Below, piece by piece: positions 34,163 through 42,273 of a DNA stretch of 64,000 nucleotides. The DNA lies in contig CAVXML010000011.1 in assembly GCA_963763015.1 (NCBI GenBank), forward strand, positions 434,001 to 498,000, given 5' to 3'. The notes under the pieces are model-generated. The model had not been told where the DNA came from and did not search any database. It saw nothing but the letters and a program-made list of their open reading frames with translations. The DNA is from Fodinibacter sp963763015. Its GTDB lineage: Bacteria; Actinomycetota; Actinomycetes; Actinomycetales; Dermatophilaceae. The number at the start of each line of letters is the position of its first letter. Positions within the stretch are counted from its first letter, which is position 1. The position numbers and the translations under genes were made by a program.

Positions 34163-35040
34163 CCGACCACGGCTTCCCGACCGCCGACGCCCGGCTCCTC
34201 GTCGAGCGCGCCCTCGACGAGGACCTTGACGACGGCACGGACGTGACCACGGTGGCCACCGTGGCGGCATCCCAGGAGTCGGTGTCGCACGTCGTGGCTC
34301 GCGCCGACGGTGTCGTCGCCGGGCTGCCCGTCATGGTGCTCGTCGTCGAGGCTGTCGACGCCAGGCTCGGGACGGGCAGCGTGTGGGTCGACCTGCACGT
34401 CGAGGACGGCACGCGGGTCGTGCGGGGGGACCACCTGGCCACGCTGCGAGGCTCGACCCGGACGACCCTGATCGCCGAGCGCACCGCCCTCAACATCGTG
34501 TCCCGGACGTCCGGGGTCGCCACCCACACCCGGCGCTGGGCGGACGAGCTCGACGGTTCGGGCGCGATGGTGCTCGACACCCGCAAGACGACTCCCGGGA
34601 TGAGGGCGCTGGAGAAGTACGCCGTCCGGTGCGGAGGTGGCACCAACAAGCGCATGGGCCTCCACGACGTGGCGATGATCAAGGACAACCACAAGCTGGC
34701 TGCGGGTGGGCTGGCTCCGGCATACGAGGCCATTCGGCAGGCCTTTCCCGACGTGTCCGTCCAGGTCGAGGTGACGACGACCGAGGAGGCACTCGAGTCG
34801 GTGGCCGCCGGCGCTCGCTTCCTGTTGTGCGACAACATGTCGACCGACCTCCTGCGGGCAACCGTGGATGCCGTGCGGGCCACCGGCGAGTCCGTCGAGG
34901 TCGAGGCGACCGGTGGCCTGACGCTCGAGGTCGCGGCCGCATATGCCGCGACGGGCGTCGACTACCTCTCGGTGGGCGCGCTCACGCACTCCTCGCCGAT
35001 CCTCGACATCGCCCTCGACCTCGACCCGGGGGCTTCCTGA
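34159..35040 (+). CDS. nadC: nicotinate-nucleotide pyrophosphorylase (quinolinate phosphoribosyltransferase)
   Basis: NadC converts quinolinate and PRPP to nicotinate mononucleotide. The 293-residue protein has the N-terminal ALDEDLDDGTDVTT region, the active-site VLDTRKTTPGMR motif, KYAVRCGGGTNKRMGLHDVAMIKDNH and the C-terminal VEATGGLTLE and SVGALTHS segments. It is translationally coupled to nadB. It converges on an alpha/beta hydrolase gene with 21 bases between. Confidence 0.95.
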   Translation: MTDHGFPTADARLLVERALDEDLDDGTDVTTVATVAASQESVSHVVARADGVVAGLPVMVLVVEAVDARLGTGSVWVDLHVEDGTRVVRGDHLATLRGSTRTTLIAERTALNIVSRTSGVATHTRRWADELDGSGAMVLDTRKTTPGMRALEKYAVRCGGGTNKRMGLHDVAMIKDNHKLAAGGLAPAYEAIRQAFPDVSVQVEVTTTEEALESVAAGARFLLCDNMSTDLLRATVDAVRATGESVEVEATGGLTLEVAAAYAATGVDYLSVGALTHSSPILDIALDLDPGAS

Positions 35041-35061
35041 GCGCGCTGGGCGGCGAGGAGC

Positions 35062-35802
35062 TCAGCGCTCCCCTGCCGCCGCCGCGGCGATGATCTCCGC
35101 CAGCTCGGTCGGCCGGCTCCACATCGGCCAGTGGCCCGTCGGCAGGTCGACGAGCTCGAGCCGCCGGTGCTGCAGGATGCCGGCGAGGAACGGCACCCCC
35201 TGCTCGGCGTAGGAGCGGTAGTCGGCGGCCGAGAACGCCGTGCACACCACGGTGCCCGGCACGTCGAGCCGACGGGCGTCGGCGAGGGAGATGGAGTCGC
35301 GCAGGGAGGCGGCCGGCTGTGGAACGGCGCGCTCACGGAACGTGGCCAGCTGCTCCTCGCTCAACCCGGCCATCGACCCCTCGGCGAGCTCCTCGTCGTA
35401 CTGCGCCGAGAGCGGGTGCTCGCTGCCCTTCAGGCCCTGGTCCATGGCGTACCCGTCCACCGCGGGGGCCGTGTCGACCCACACGGTGTGGTCGACCTCG
35501 TCGACGTGCCGGTCCAGGGCGACCGTCGCCGGGACGGCCGCGCCGCTGTGGGCGACGAGCACCGTGCGGGCCCCCGGCGGTGCGGCGGCCAGCGCCTCCT
35601 CGATCGCCGCCACCTGGTCCTCCAGTCGGACCGAGCCACGGTCCGGGTGTTCCGGCTCCAGGCCCGGCAGCGTCAGGGCGAGCGCCGCCACGCCACGCTC
35701 GCGCAGCTGGGCGACCACCTCGTCCCACGCCCAGGCACCGAGCCAGAACCCGGGAACCAGCACGACGTGGGCGGGGGTCCGGGCCTCGGGTGAGCTGCTC
35801 AT
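35062..35802 (-). CDS. alpha/beta hydrolase
   Basis: This 246-residue single-domain alpha/beta hydrolase has the HVVLVPGFWLGAWAWDEVV oxyanion region, the nucleophile elbow AHSGAA with Ser, and a C-terminal His in LPTGHWPMW. The overall pattern resembles the plant-type esterase/hydroxynitrile lyase (MenH-like) group found often in actinobacteria. The function is unknown. The ATG at 35802 starts MSSSPEARTP. It begins a run of four minus-strand accessory genes between two conserved core blocks. Confidence 0.83.
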   Translation of the reverse strand: MSSSPEARTPAHVVLVPGFWLGAWAWDEVVAQLRERGVAALALTLPGLEPEHPDRGSVRLEDQVAAIEEALAAAPPGARTVLVAHSGAAVPATVALDRHVDEVDHTVWVDTAPAVDGYAMDQGLKGSEHPLSAQYDEELAEGSMAGLSEEQLATFRERAVPQPAASLRDSISLADARRLDVPGTVVCTAFSAADYRSYAEQGVPFLAGILQHRRLELVDLPTGHWPMWSRPTELAEIIAAAAAGER

Positions 35803-35911
35803 CGCGCCATTGTGCCGCGTCCCGCCGGGGACGTGTCCCATCCGCGCGCCGACAGGGTGGACGCTTCGCTGCGGTTACCCGTCGGGCGGCCGCTGACCCG
35901 GCCACCGCCAC

Positions 35912-36673
35912 TCATCGGCCGGAGGTCTCCTCGAGGGAGTCGAGGTCGCGGACCGCGAAGCGGAGGTGCTCCCACTCCTCCTCGAGGATCACGTGCAGGC
36001 ACGAGAGGGTCGTCTCCTGGCTGCCCGCGTCCCACGGGTTCCTCCTGACCGTCGTCAGGTCGTCCGCCGTGACGGTGGCGAGGACGTCGCGGACCATGGC
36101 GACGCGGTGCGCCCGGACCACCAGCACCTCGTCGTACGACGGGGTCTGCGTGGTGAAGACCGACATGTCCAGGCCCTCGTCCTCGGCGCCGGCGAACGCC
36201 AGGCCGAGGGGGTGGAACGGGTGCTCCTCCTCGAGGATGCCGCGGCCGAGCCAGGCGTCGGTGGCCAGCACGAGGTGGCGCAGGGTCTGGGCGAACGACC
36301 ACTCGCCGCCCACCGACGCATCCACGGCGCCGGGCGGCATCCGCGCGACCCTCTGGAGCACGGCTTCCCAGGCGTCCTCGAGCATCGCCCAGGCCGCGAC
36401 CAGGCCCTCCGGATCACTGGCACGCCTGGTGGCACGGCCGGGAAAGCGGCGGTTGAGCTCGTCCTCGACGAACGCGACCACGTCGACGCCGTTGACCTTC
36501 ACGGGCTCGCCATAGGGCAGCCACGGGGCGTCGATGTCCGCGCCGGACACGTCCACCCCACGCATCACCACCCCGGAGAGGTCGGCTCCGACGAACCGGG
36601 CGCCGCGCAGGTCGACCTCGACGAACTCAGCGCCCTCGAGCTCGTCGGAGCGGGTGAAGCGAAACGGTGCCAT
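35912..36673 (-). CDS. pentapeptide-repeat/DinB-fold fusion protein
   Basis: This 253-residue protein has two parts. Residues about 15-55 form a short pentapeptide-repeat stretch (LEGAEFVEVDLRGARFVGAD, then MRGVDVSGADI). Residues about 85-250 are a four-helix DinB-like domain with GEWSFAQTLRHLVLATDAWLG and CLHVILEEEWEH, where the conserved His residues could bind a metal. DinB-fold enzymes include thiol-dependent transferases such as mycothiol transferases, but the substrate here is unknown. The ATG at 36673 gives MAPFRF. Confidence 0.78.
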   Translation of the reverse strand: MAPFRFTRSDELEGAEFVEVDLRGARFVGADLSGVVMRGVDVSGADIDAPWLPYGEPVKVNGVDVVAFVEDELNRRFPGRATRRASDPEGLVAAWAMLEDAWEAVLQRVARMPPGAVDASVGGEWSFAQTLRHLVLATDAWLGRGILEEEHPFHPLGLAFAGAEDEGLDMSVFTTQTPSYDEVLVVRAHRVAMVRDVLATVTADDLTTVRRNPWDAGSQETTLSCLHVILEEEWEHLRFAVRDLDSLEETSGR

Positions 36674-36715
36674 GACGTGTGCCTCTCTCACTCACGATGC
36701 CAGCCACACACGCCG

Positions 36716-37132
36716 TCAGCGACCGACGAAGATGCAGAAGGGGTGGCCCGCCGGATCGGCAAGGACGTACAGCGGCTCGTCCGGGTCGTCGGTGCGGTCG
36801 GACAGCAGCGCGGCGCCCAGGTGCTCGGCGCGGCGGCGATGCCGTTCCAGCGCCGCGGCATCCGGGACGGTGAAGTCGAGGTGCAGCTGCATGGGAACCG
36901 TCGCGTCGGGCCACGTCGTGCGGGCCAGCGTCCCGACCTCCTGGAAGGCCAGGACGCGGGTGCCGTCGGGGGCCGTCAGCACCAGCCAGTCGGCCTCGTC
37001 CGGCTCGCCCTCGTCCGGCGGCTCGTCTCCCGGTCGGTACTCCAGGCCGAGCAGCTGGCGGTAGAACTCGGCCAGGCCCCGGACGTCGGTGGTGTCGAGG
37101 ACGGTGTGCAGCAGTCGGGGATGGTCGCTCAC
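36716..37132 (-). CDS. VOC-family (glyoxalase/bleomycin-resistance-like) protein
   Basis: This 138-residue protein comprises one vicinal-oxygen-chelate domain of two beta-alpha-beta-beta-beta modules. LLHTVLDTTDVRGLAEFYRQLLG is the first module and MQLHLDFTVPDAAALE the start of the second; the terminal DPAGHPFCIF is very typical. Metal-binding positions are plausible (His in LLHT and LHLD). Function may be glyoxalase-like, dioxygenase-like or drug binding. The GTG at 37132 has AAGGAG upstream. Confidence 0.85.
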   Translation of the reverse strand: MSDHPRLLHTVLDTTDVRGLAEFYRQLLGLEYRPGDEPPDEGEPDEADWLVLTAPDGTRVLAFQEVGTLARTTWPDATVPMQLHLDFTVPDAAALERHRRRAEHLGAALLSDRTDDPDEPLYVLADPAGHPFCIFVGR

Positions 37133-37299
37133 AGGGCACTCCTTGCGGATCGGGACGCCGGCCGGCAGACGGTCCGGTCGAGGCACGACGGCAAGTCTGC
37201 CGCCGTCGCCCCCTCAGACGGTGGCTCCGTGTGGACGTCGACGTGACGACCCTGACCGTGGTGGCGCGGCCTGCTCGAGCGGACGCCCGGAACGCGTAC
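37133..37299. other. intergenic gap in the accessory run
   Basis: These 167 bases between a VOC-protein start and the methyltransferase stop hold no gene, repeat or clear promoter that I can recognise, apart from the AAGGAG ribosome-binding site of the VOC gene. Confidence 0.5.
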
Positions 37300-37980
37300 T
37301 CAGTAGCGGCGCCAGCGCAGTGCCACGCCGTAGTCGACCGTGAGACGGTCGTGGTCGTCGAGGACCGCGTCGGCCACTGCCGGCGGCAGCTCGATGCGCA
37401 CGACGGCCTCCAGGTCCTCGCGCCCGTCGAACGTCCACTCGATGGTGAGGCGCTCGGTGGCGAACCCCTGTCGGTCCCAGAAGCGTTGCACCGCAACGTC
37501 GTCGTATGCCGGGTACGCGCGCCTGAACCAGCTGCCGAACGTCGTCCGGGTGGCGTCGTTGTCGATGATGCAGAGCGTGCCGCCGGGCCGCAGGACGCGC
37601 CGGGCCTCGGCCAGCCCCGGTTCGCAGCCGGCCCCGAAGAAGTATGCCCACCGGGCATGCATGACGTCGACACTGCTGTCGCGCAGTGGAAGTGCCTCGG
37701 CCTCACCACCGAGCACCGCGGCCGGCCATCCCAGCGACGCCAGTCGCCGGCGCGCCCGGTCGACGAGCGGGAGGCGCGGCTCGACACCGACGACCCGGGC
37801 ACCGCGGGCGGCCAGCCGAGGCAGGTGGAAGCCCGAGCCGCACCCGATGTCGAGGACCTTCGCACCGCCCCACGGGTGCAGCGCGTCGATGGCGTCCTCG
37901 AGCACACCCGCCCGGTCGGCGGCGCGGTTCTCCAGCTCGTAGACCCCCGGCGCGTCCCAGATGTTGGGGCTACGGATCAC
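37300..37980 (-). CDS. class I SAM-dependent methyltransferase
   Basis: This 226-residue methyltransferase has the SAM-binding motif I VLDIGCGSGFHLPRLAARGA, motif II-like VVGVEPR, and the EARRVLRPGGTLCIIDND block (motif III). It belongs to the Methyltransf_11/UbiE-like small-molecule group; the acceptor is unknown. The GTG at 37980 begins IRSPNIWDAPGVYELENRA, the usual N-terminal cap for this group. Last of the four minus-strand accessory genes before the next conserved block. Confidence 0.86.
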   Translation of the reverse strand: MIRSPNIWDAPGVYELENRAADRAGVLEDAIDALHPWGGAKVLDIGCGSGFHLPRLAARGARVVGVEPRLPLVDRARRRLASLGWPAAVLGGEAEALPLRDSSVDVMHARWAYFFGAGCEPGLAEARRVLRPGGTLCIIDNDATRTTFGSWFRRAYPAYDDVAVQRFWDRQGFATERLTIEWTFDGREDLEAVVRIELPPAVADAVLDDHDRLTVDYGVALRWRRY

Positions 37981-38029
37981 GACGAGCGGCGCGGCTTCCT
38001 CGTCGGCGACGTCGCCGCCTGCACGGCCG

Positions 38030-39109
38030 TCACGGACGTCGGGGGCAGGGGCGGGACCAGCCCTTTAACCCCTTGCCGGCCTTCGAGGCCCTGTCCACCC
38101 GGCCGGCCTTCCCCACCTTCCCCACCTTCGCCGGCTTCGAGGCCTTCGCCGCCTTGGCGCCCCCGACGGCCGTCTGCGCCACTGCGGCGGCGCGCACCGC
38201 CTTCGCCGACGTGGTGCCCCCGACGGGGTGGGCCGGCTCGGAGGCGCCCGGCACGACCACCGCACCCCGCTTGCGGGGCACCCGGGTCCGCCGACCCCCG
38301 ACGGTCCCCGCCTCGACGGTCGCCGGGTGCACGAACAGCGGGATGAGCTGGCGAGCCCCGGCGGATCGCGCCCGCTTCACCGTGTTGAGATGGGCCTCGC
38401 AGCGAACGACGAGCGCGGCGTACGCTGCCTCCCCCATGAGCGCCGTGAGCTCGGCTCGATTGCTGCGGTAGACGGGTTCGGCGCCGACGTGCGCCTCGGT
38501 GTTGCCCGAGCAGTACCAGTCCAGGTCGTGGCCTCCGGGCCCCCAGCCACGACGGTCGTACTCCGCGATCGTCACCTCGAGGTACGAGGTGTCGTCCGGC
38601 AGCTCCACGGTGCGGTAGCTCCGGCGGGTCGGCAGCTGCCAGCAGACGTCCGGCTTGGACTCGTGCGGAGGGCTGCCGGTGAGCACCGCGTGCTGGTGGA
38701 GCGCGCAGCCCGCGCCGGCCGGGAACCCCGGGCGGTTGAGGAAGATGCACGCGCCGTCGACGACCTTGGTCTTGCGGGAGTCGCCCTCCTCATCGGTCCA
38801 GGCCGAGAGCCGGGACGGGTCCTTGCCGCCTCGCCGCCCGTGGCCGGGGTGGTGCTGCCACTCGTCCTCGCCGAGCTCGGCCACGACGGCCTGCACGCGC
38901 GCGATGTCGTCGTCGTCGGTGAAGTGGGCCCCGAGGGTGCAGCAGCCGTCGTCGGGCCGGTCGGCGTAGATGCCACGGCACCCGGCACCGAAGATGCACG
39001 TCCAGCTGGAGGTCAGCCACGTGAGGTCGACGCGGAAGCGCTGCCCGGGGTCCGCAGGATCGGCGAACTCCGCCCACGTCCGGGCCAGGTCGAGCGGCAT
39101 CTCGGGCAC
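38030..39109 (-). CDS. Cys-rich YkgJ/DUF3109-like protein with Lys/Ala-rich tail
   Basis: This 359-residue protein has a Cys pattern resembling the YkgJ-type metal/Fe-S proteins: Cys38, Cys44, the pair Cys56-Cys57, Cys121, Cys135 (in GCALH) and Cys156 (in KPDVCWQLP). The last 65 residues are a low-complexity tail of Lys, Ala, Gly and Val with repeats such as KVGKVGKAG. Function is unknown; the fold may hold an iron-sulfur or zinc centre. The gene is divergent from ppx with 46 bases between, the same position as Rv0495c beside Rv0496 in M. tuberculosis. The GTG at 39109 is used; an ATG at 39100 is close behind. Confidence 0.7.
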   Translation of the reverse strand: MPEMPLDLARTWAEFADPADPGQRFRVDLTWLTSSWTCIFGAGCRGIYADRPDDGCCTLGAHFTDDDDIARVQAVVAELGEDEWQHHPGHGRRGGKDPSRLSAWTDEEGDSRKTKVVDGACIFLNRPGFPAGAGCALHQHAVLTGSPPHESKPDVCWQLPTRRSYRTVELPDDTSYLEVTIAEYDRRGWGPGGHDLDWYCSGNTEAHVGAEPVYRSNRAELTALMGEAAYAALVVRCEAHLNTVKRARSAGARQLIPLFVHPATVEAGTVGGRRTRVPRKRGAVVVPGASEPAHPVGGTTSAKAVRAAAVAQTAVGGAKAAKASKPAKVGKVGKAGRVDRASKAGKGLKGWSRPCPRRP

Positions 39110-39143
39110 TCGACCACCCTATGGGGGCTCCGGGGCCAGCCAC

Positions 39144-39149
39144 TACGTT
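39144..39149 (+). promoter_or_regulatory. -10 element (TACGTT) for ppx
   Basis: TACGTT ends six bases before the ATG at 39156, in the divergent gap with the Cys-rich gene. Leaderless transcription is likely. Confidence 0.45.
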
Positions 39150-39155
39150 GGGCGC

Positions 39156-40082
39156 ATGCGCCTCGGGGTGATCGACGTCGGATCGAACACGGTCCACCTC
39201 CTCGTCGTCGACGCGCACGCCGGCGCCCGGCCGCTGCCCGCCTCCAAGCACAAGATCGACCTCCGCCTGTCCGAGCACGTGACGGATACCGGGTCCATCG
39301 CCGACGACGGCCGCGACCGCCTCGCCGGCTTCGTGCAGGAGTGCCTGGACGTCGCCGAGGACCAGGGCGTCGAGGACCTGAGCGGCTTCGTGACGAGCGC
39401 CATCCGCGAGGCCCCGAACGGCGACGACGTCCTGCGCTCCGTGCAGGACCGCACCGGTGTTGTGCTCGACGTCGTCAGCGGTGAGGAGGAGGCGAGGCTG
39501 ACCTTCCTCGCGGTCCGTCGGTGGTTCGGGTGGTCGGCGGGCACCATCCTGGTCGCCGACATCGGCGGTGGCTCGCTGGAGCTGGCCCAGGGGATGGACG
39601 AGGACCCGGACGTGGCGGTGTCACTGCCGCTGGGTGCCGGGCGCGTGACCCGTGACCTCCTCGACGGCGACCCCCCGACCAAGGACGCGGTGCGCGAGGC
39701 GAGGAAGCAGGTCCGGGCGATGATCGCGGCCGAGCTGCGTCCCCTGGCCAAGGCGGGCACCCCCGACCGGGCCGTGGGGACGTCGAAGACGATGCGGTCG
39801 CTGGCGCGCATCTGCGGAGCCGCGCCCAGCGCCGAGGGCATGTATGCCGTGCGCGTGCTCGAGCGGGACGTCCTCGCCGACAAGCTGCCCGAGCTCTCCC
39901 GCATGACGGCGGAGGAGCGGGCGGGCCTGCCCGGCGTCTCGGCCTCCCGGTCCCGACAGGTGCTCGCGGGTGCCATCGTGGCGGAGGCGACGATGGACCT
40001 CCTCGGCCTGGACCACCTGGAGATCTGCCCCTGGGCGCTGCGTGAAGGCGTCATCCTCCGACACCTGGACAGGATGAGCTGA
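39156..40082 (+). CDS. ppx: Ppx/GppA family exopolyphosphatase
   Basis: This 308-residue phosphatase of the Ppx/GppA family acts on polyphosphate or pppGpp. The phosphate-binding loops of the actin-like fold are visible: VIDVGSNTVHLLV at the N-terminus and VADIGGGSLELA in the middle, with TSAIREAPNGDDV and VVSGEEEARL between. Its length is close to the mycobacterial Ppx1 group that uses short-chain polyphosphate. It starts the right-hand conserved block; a TIM-barrel gene follows three bases after its stop. Confidence 0.92.
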   Translation: MRLGVIDVGSNTVHLLVVDAHAGARPLPASKHKIDLRLSEHVTDTGSIADDGRDRLAGFVQECLDVAEDQGVEDLSGFVTSAIREAPNGDDVLRSVQDRTGVVLDVVSGEEEARLTFLAVRRWFGWSAGTILVADIGGGSLELAQGMDEDPDVAVSLPLGAGRVTRDLLDGDPPTKDAVREARKQVRAMIAAELRPLAKAGTPDRAVGTSKTMRSLARICGAAPSAEGMYAVRVLERDVLADKLPELSRMTAEERAGLPGVSASRSRQVLAGAIVAEATMDLLGLDHLEICPWALREGVILRHLDRMS

Positions 40083-40085
40083 GTC

Positions 40086-40919
40086 GTGGTGCCCCGCGCC
40101 AGCGGAACCGGCCGGGTGCGGCCGGTCGACGTCCCGCGTGCCAGGGTGGGGCTGTCGACGGCATCGGTCTACCCGGAGAACTGCGCGACCGCGTTCGAGC
40201 TGGCCGCCCGGCTGGGGTACGACGGCGTCGAGGTCATGGTGTGGACGGACCCGGTCACCCGAGAGGCCGGCGCGCTCCGAGCGCTCGCCCGTCACCACGG
40301 GGTCCCCGTGCTGTCGGTGCACGCCCCCACGCTCCTCGTCACCCAGCGCGTCTGGGGAACCGACCCCTGGGACAAGGTCGCCCGGTCCGTGGAGCTCGCG
40401 CAGGAGCTCGGTGCCGACACCGTCGTGCTGCACCCGCCCTTCCGGTGGCAGCGCGAGTACGCCCGCGACTTCGTCGACGGGGTGGCGTTGCGCGAGAACG
40501 AGTACGGCATCTCGCTCGCAGTGGAGAACATGTTCCCGTGGCGGGGTCCGCGCACTCGCGAGGTCGAGGCGTACCTACCCCACTGGGACCCGGTCCCCCA
40601 GCCGTACGACCATGTGACGCTCGACCTGTCACACACCGCGACCGCAGGCTCCGACGCGCTGGCGATGGTGGACGCCCTCGGTGCCCGCCTCGCCCACCTG
40701 CACCTCGCGGACGGCGTCGGTTCGCCCCGCGACGAGCACCTGGTGCCGGGACGAGGTACCCAGCCCTGTGGCACTGTGCTGGAAACCCTTGCCGCCCAGG
40801 GCTACTCGGGCCACGTCGTGGTGGAGGTCGCGACGCGGCGGGTCACCGACGCCCAGCGAGAGCTCGACCTCGCCGAAGCGCTCGCCTTCGCCCGACTGCA
40901 CCTCGCGACCTCCGCGTAG
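40086..40919 (+). CDS. TIM-barrel sugar phosphate isomerase/epimerase-like protein
   Basis: This 277-residue protein matches the xylose isomerase-like (AP endonuclease 2) TIM-barrel family. The conserved positions are VGLSTASVYPENC, YDGVEVMVW, VLSVHAPTLL, VLHPPF, LAVENMFPW, LDLSHT, HLHLADG and HVVVEVATR, each on a beta strand end, consistent with a metal centre. The substrate is unknown. It follows ppx by three bases and occupies the place of Rv0498 in the mycobacterial order. The GTG at 40086 begins with a 19-residue basic leader. Confidence 0.85.
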   Translation: MVPRASGTGRVRPVDVPRARVGLSTASVYPENCATAFELAARLGYDGVEVMVWTDPVTREAGALRALARHHGVPVLSVHAPTLLVTQRVWGTDPWDKVARSVELAQELGADTVVLHPPFRWQREYARDFVDGVALRENEYGISLAVENMFPWRGPRTREVEAYLPHWDPVPQPYDHVTLDLSHTATAGSDALAMVDALGARLAHLHLADGVGSPRDEHLVPGRGTQPCGTVLETLAAQGYSGHVVVEVATRRVTDAQRELDLAEALAFARLHLATSA

Positions 40920-40946
40920 GCGCTCGACCGGCGGAGCGGCCATGGG

Positions 40947-41453
40947 TCAGGTCCAGTAGGTGTCGTGCTGGAGCATGAACTCCGCCCGCTCGTCGTCGCT
41001 CAGGTGGCCGCCCCTGCCGAGGGCGGCGAGGGTCTCGAAGTAGCCCTCACGCGGCGCACCCGGGGTGAACAGCAGCAGCATCCTCGCGTTGTCGCCACCA
41101 CGAAACCCGTGGATGCCGCCGCGCGGCACGTGGAGGAAGTCACCGGACCGGGCGCTCACCCAGCGGTCGCCGTCGAAGAGGCGGACCGTCCCCTCCAGGA
41201 CGTAGAACGACTCGGTGATGGAGCGGTGGAAGTGGGGGGCCGGCCCGGACTCGGCCTCGCCGAAGGACCATCGGTAGAGGCCGTAGAGGCCCTCGGTGGC
41301 GTCTCCCGTGGCGAGGTACTCACAGCTGCCGCCGGCCGCGTAGGTCAGCTCGGCGGCGGCATCCGTGGGCCGGACCCAGGCGCTGACCTCGCCCTCCTCG
41401 CCGGTGTAGACGTCATCCGGGTACGGCCGGTGCAGAGGTCGGAGCAAGGACAC
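40947..41453 (-). CDS. cupin-domain protein
   Basis: This is a 168-residue single cupin protein. The first cupin motif is PHFHRSITESFYVLEGTVRL, giving the His, His, Glu ligands; the second motif is GDFLHVPRGGIHGFRG with another His. A variable N-terminal segment of 60 residues precedes it. Such proteins can be dioxygenases, isomerases or sensors. The GTG at 41453 begins SLLRPLHRPYPDD. It is divergent from an ABC transporter. Confidence 0.85.
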   Translation of the reverse strand: MSLLRPLHRPYPDDVYTGEEGEVSAWVRPTDAAAELTYAAGGSCEYLATGDATEGLYGLYRWSFGEAESGPAPHFHRSITESFYVLEGTVRLFDGDRWVSARSGDFLHVPRGGIHGFRGGDNARMLLLFTPGAPREGYFETLAALGRGGHLSDDERAEFMLQHDTYWT

Positions 41454-41489
41454 GGACCGACGGTAGCGGGCACCGCCCGATGGTGTGGC

Positions 41490-41519
41490 TTGCGCCGCCG
41501 GTCGTGGGGGTGGCAAAAT
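41490..41519 (+). promoter_or_regulatory. promoter of the ABC-2 transporter pair
   Basis: TTGCGC at 41490-41495 and CAAAAT at 41514-41519 are separated by 18 bases. The -10 element ends seven bases before the ATG at 41527, so the message should be leaderless. The AT-rich run stands out in this sequence. Confidence 0.5.
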
Positions 41520-41526
41520 TCCTCGC

Positions 41527-42273
41527 ATGACGAATATGTCGCCCGAGGATGTCATCGTCGTGGAGAACCTGCGGGTGGTCCGTGGCCCCAGGGAGGTCCT
41601 GCCGGACCTCAGCGTCCGGGTGCCGCGGGGGCAGGTGGTCGGCCTGCTGGGGCCGAGCGGCGGAGGCAAGTCGACCCTCATGCGCGCCGTCGTGGGGGTC
41701 CAGGTGGTGGCCGGCGGCCGGGTCCGGGTGCTGGGGGAGGAGGCCGGTTCCCCGGGCATCCGCCGTCGCGTGGGCTACCTCACGCAGGCGCCGAGCCTCT
41801 ACGCAGACCTGTCGGTGCTCGACAACGTGCGGTACATCGCGCAGGTCGTGGGGGTCGGGCGTGAGGACGTCGAGCGCGCCATCGAGGAGGTCGACCTCAC
41901 CGACCACGCCGACGCCCGCGTCGAGAACCTGTCGGGCGGCCAGGTCTCCCGCGCCAACCTCGCCTGCACCCTTGTCGGCAACCCGGAGGTGCTCGTGCTC
42001 GACGAACCCACGGTGGGCCTGGACCCGGTGCTCCGCCGAGACCTCTGGGACCTCTTCCGGCGGCTGGCGGCCGGTGGCCGCACGCTCCTCGTGTCCAGCC
42101 ACGTCATGGACGAGGCGGTGCGGTGCGACCGTCTGATCCTGCTGCGCGAGGGTCGCATCCTCAGCGACTCGACCCTGGCTGAGCTGCTCTCGAGCACAGG
42201 GACCGATGATGCCGAGCAGGCCTTCCTCGCGCTCATCGACGCCGCGGCTCGCGACGGGGGGGCCGCAGCATGA
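41527..42273 (+). CDS. ABC-2 type transporter, ATP-binding protein
   Basis: This 248-residue ATPase subunit of an ABC-2 exporter has Walker A GPSGGGKST, Q-loop LTQAPSLY, signature LSGGQ, Walker B VLVLDEPTVGLD and H-loop SSHV. All key residues are canonical. The C-terminal part after the H-loop is the short type found in drug or polymer exporters. It overlaps the permease gene by four bases (ATGA). The substrate is unknown. Confidence 0.92.
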   Translation: MTNMSPEDVIVVENLRVVRGPREVLPDLSVRVPRGQVVGLLGPSGGGKSTLMRAVVGVQVVAGGRVRVLGEEAGSPGIRRRVGYLTQAPSLYADLSVLDNVRYIAQVVGVGREDVERAIEEVDLTDHADARVENLSGGQVSRANLACTLVGNPEVLVLDEPTVGLDPVLRRDLWDLFRRLAAGGRTLLVSSHVMDEAVRCDRLILLREGRILSDSTLAELLSSTGTDDAEQAFLALIDAAARDGGAAA

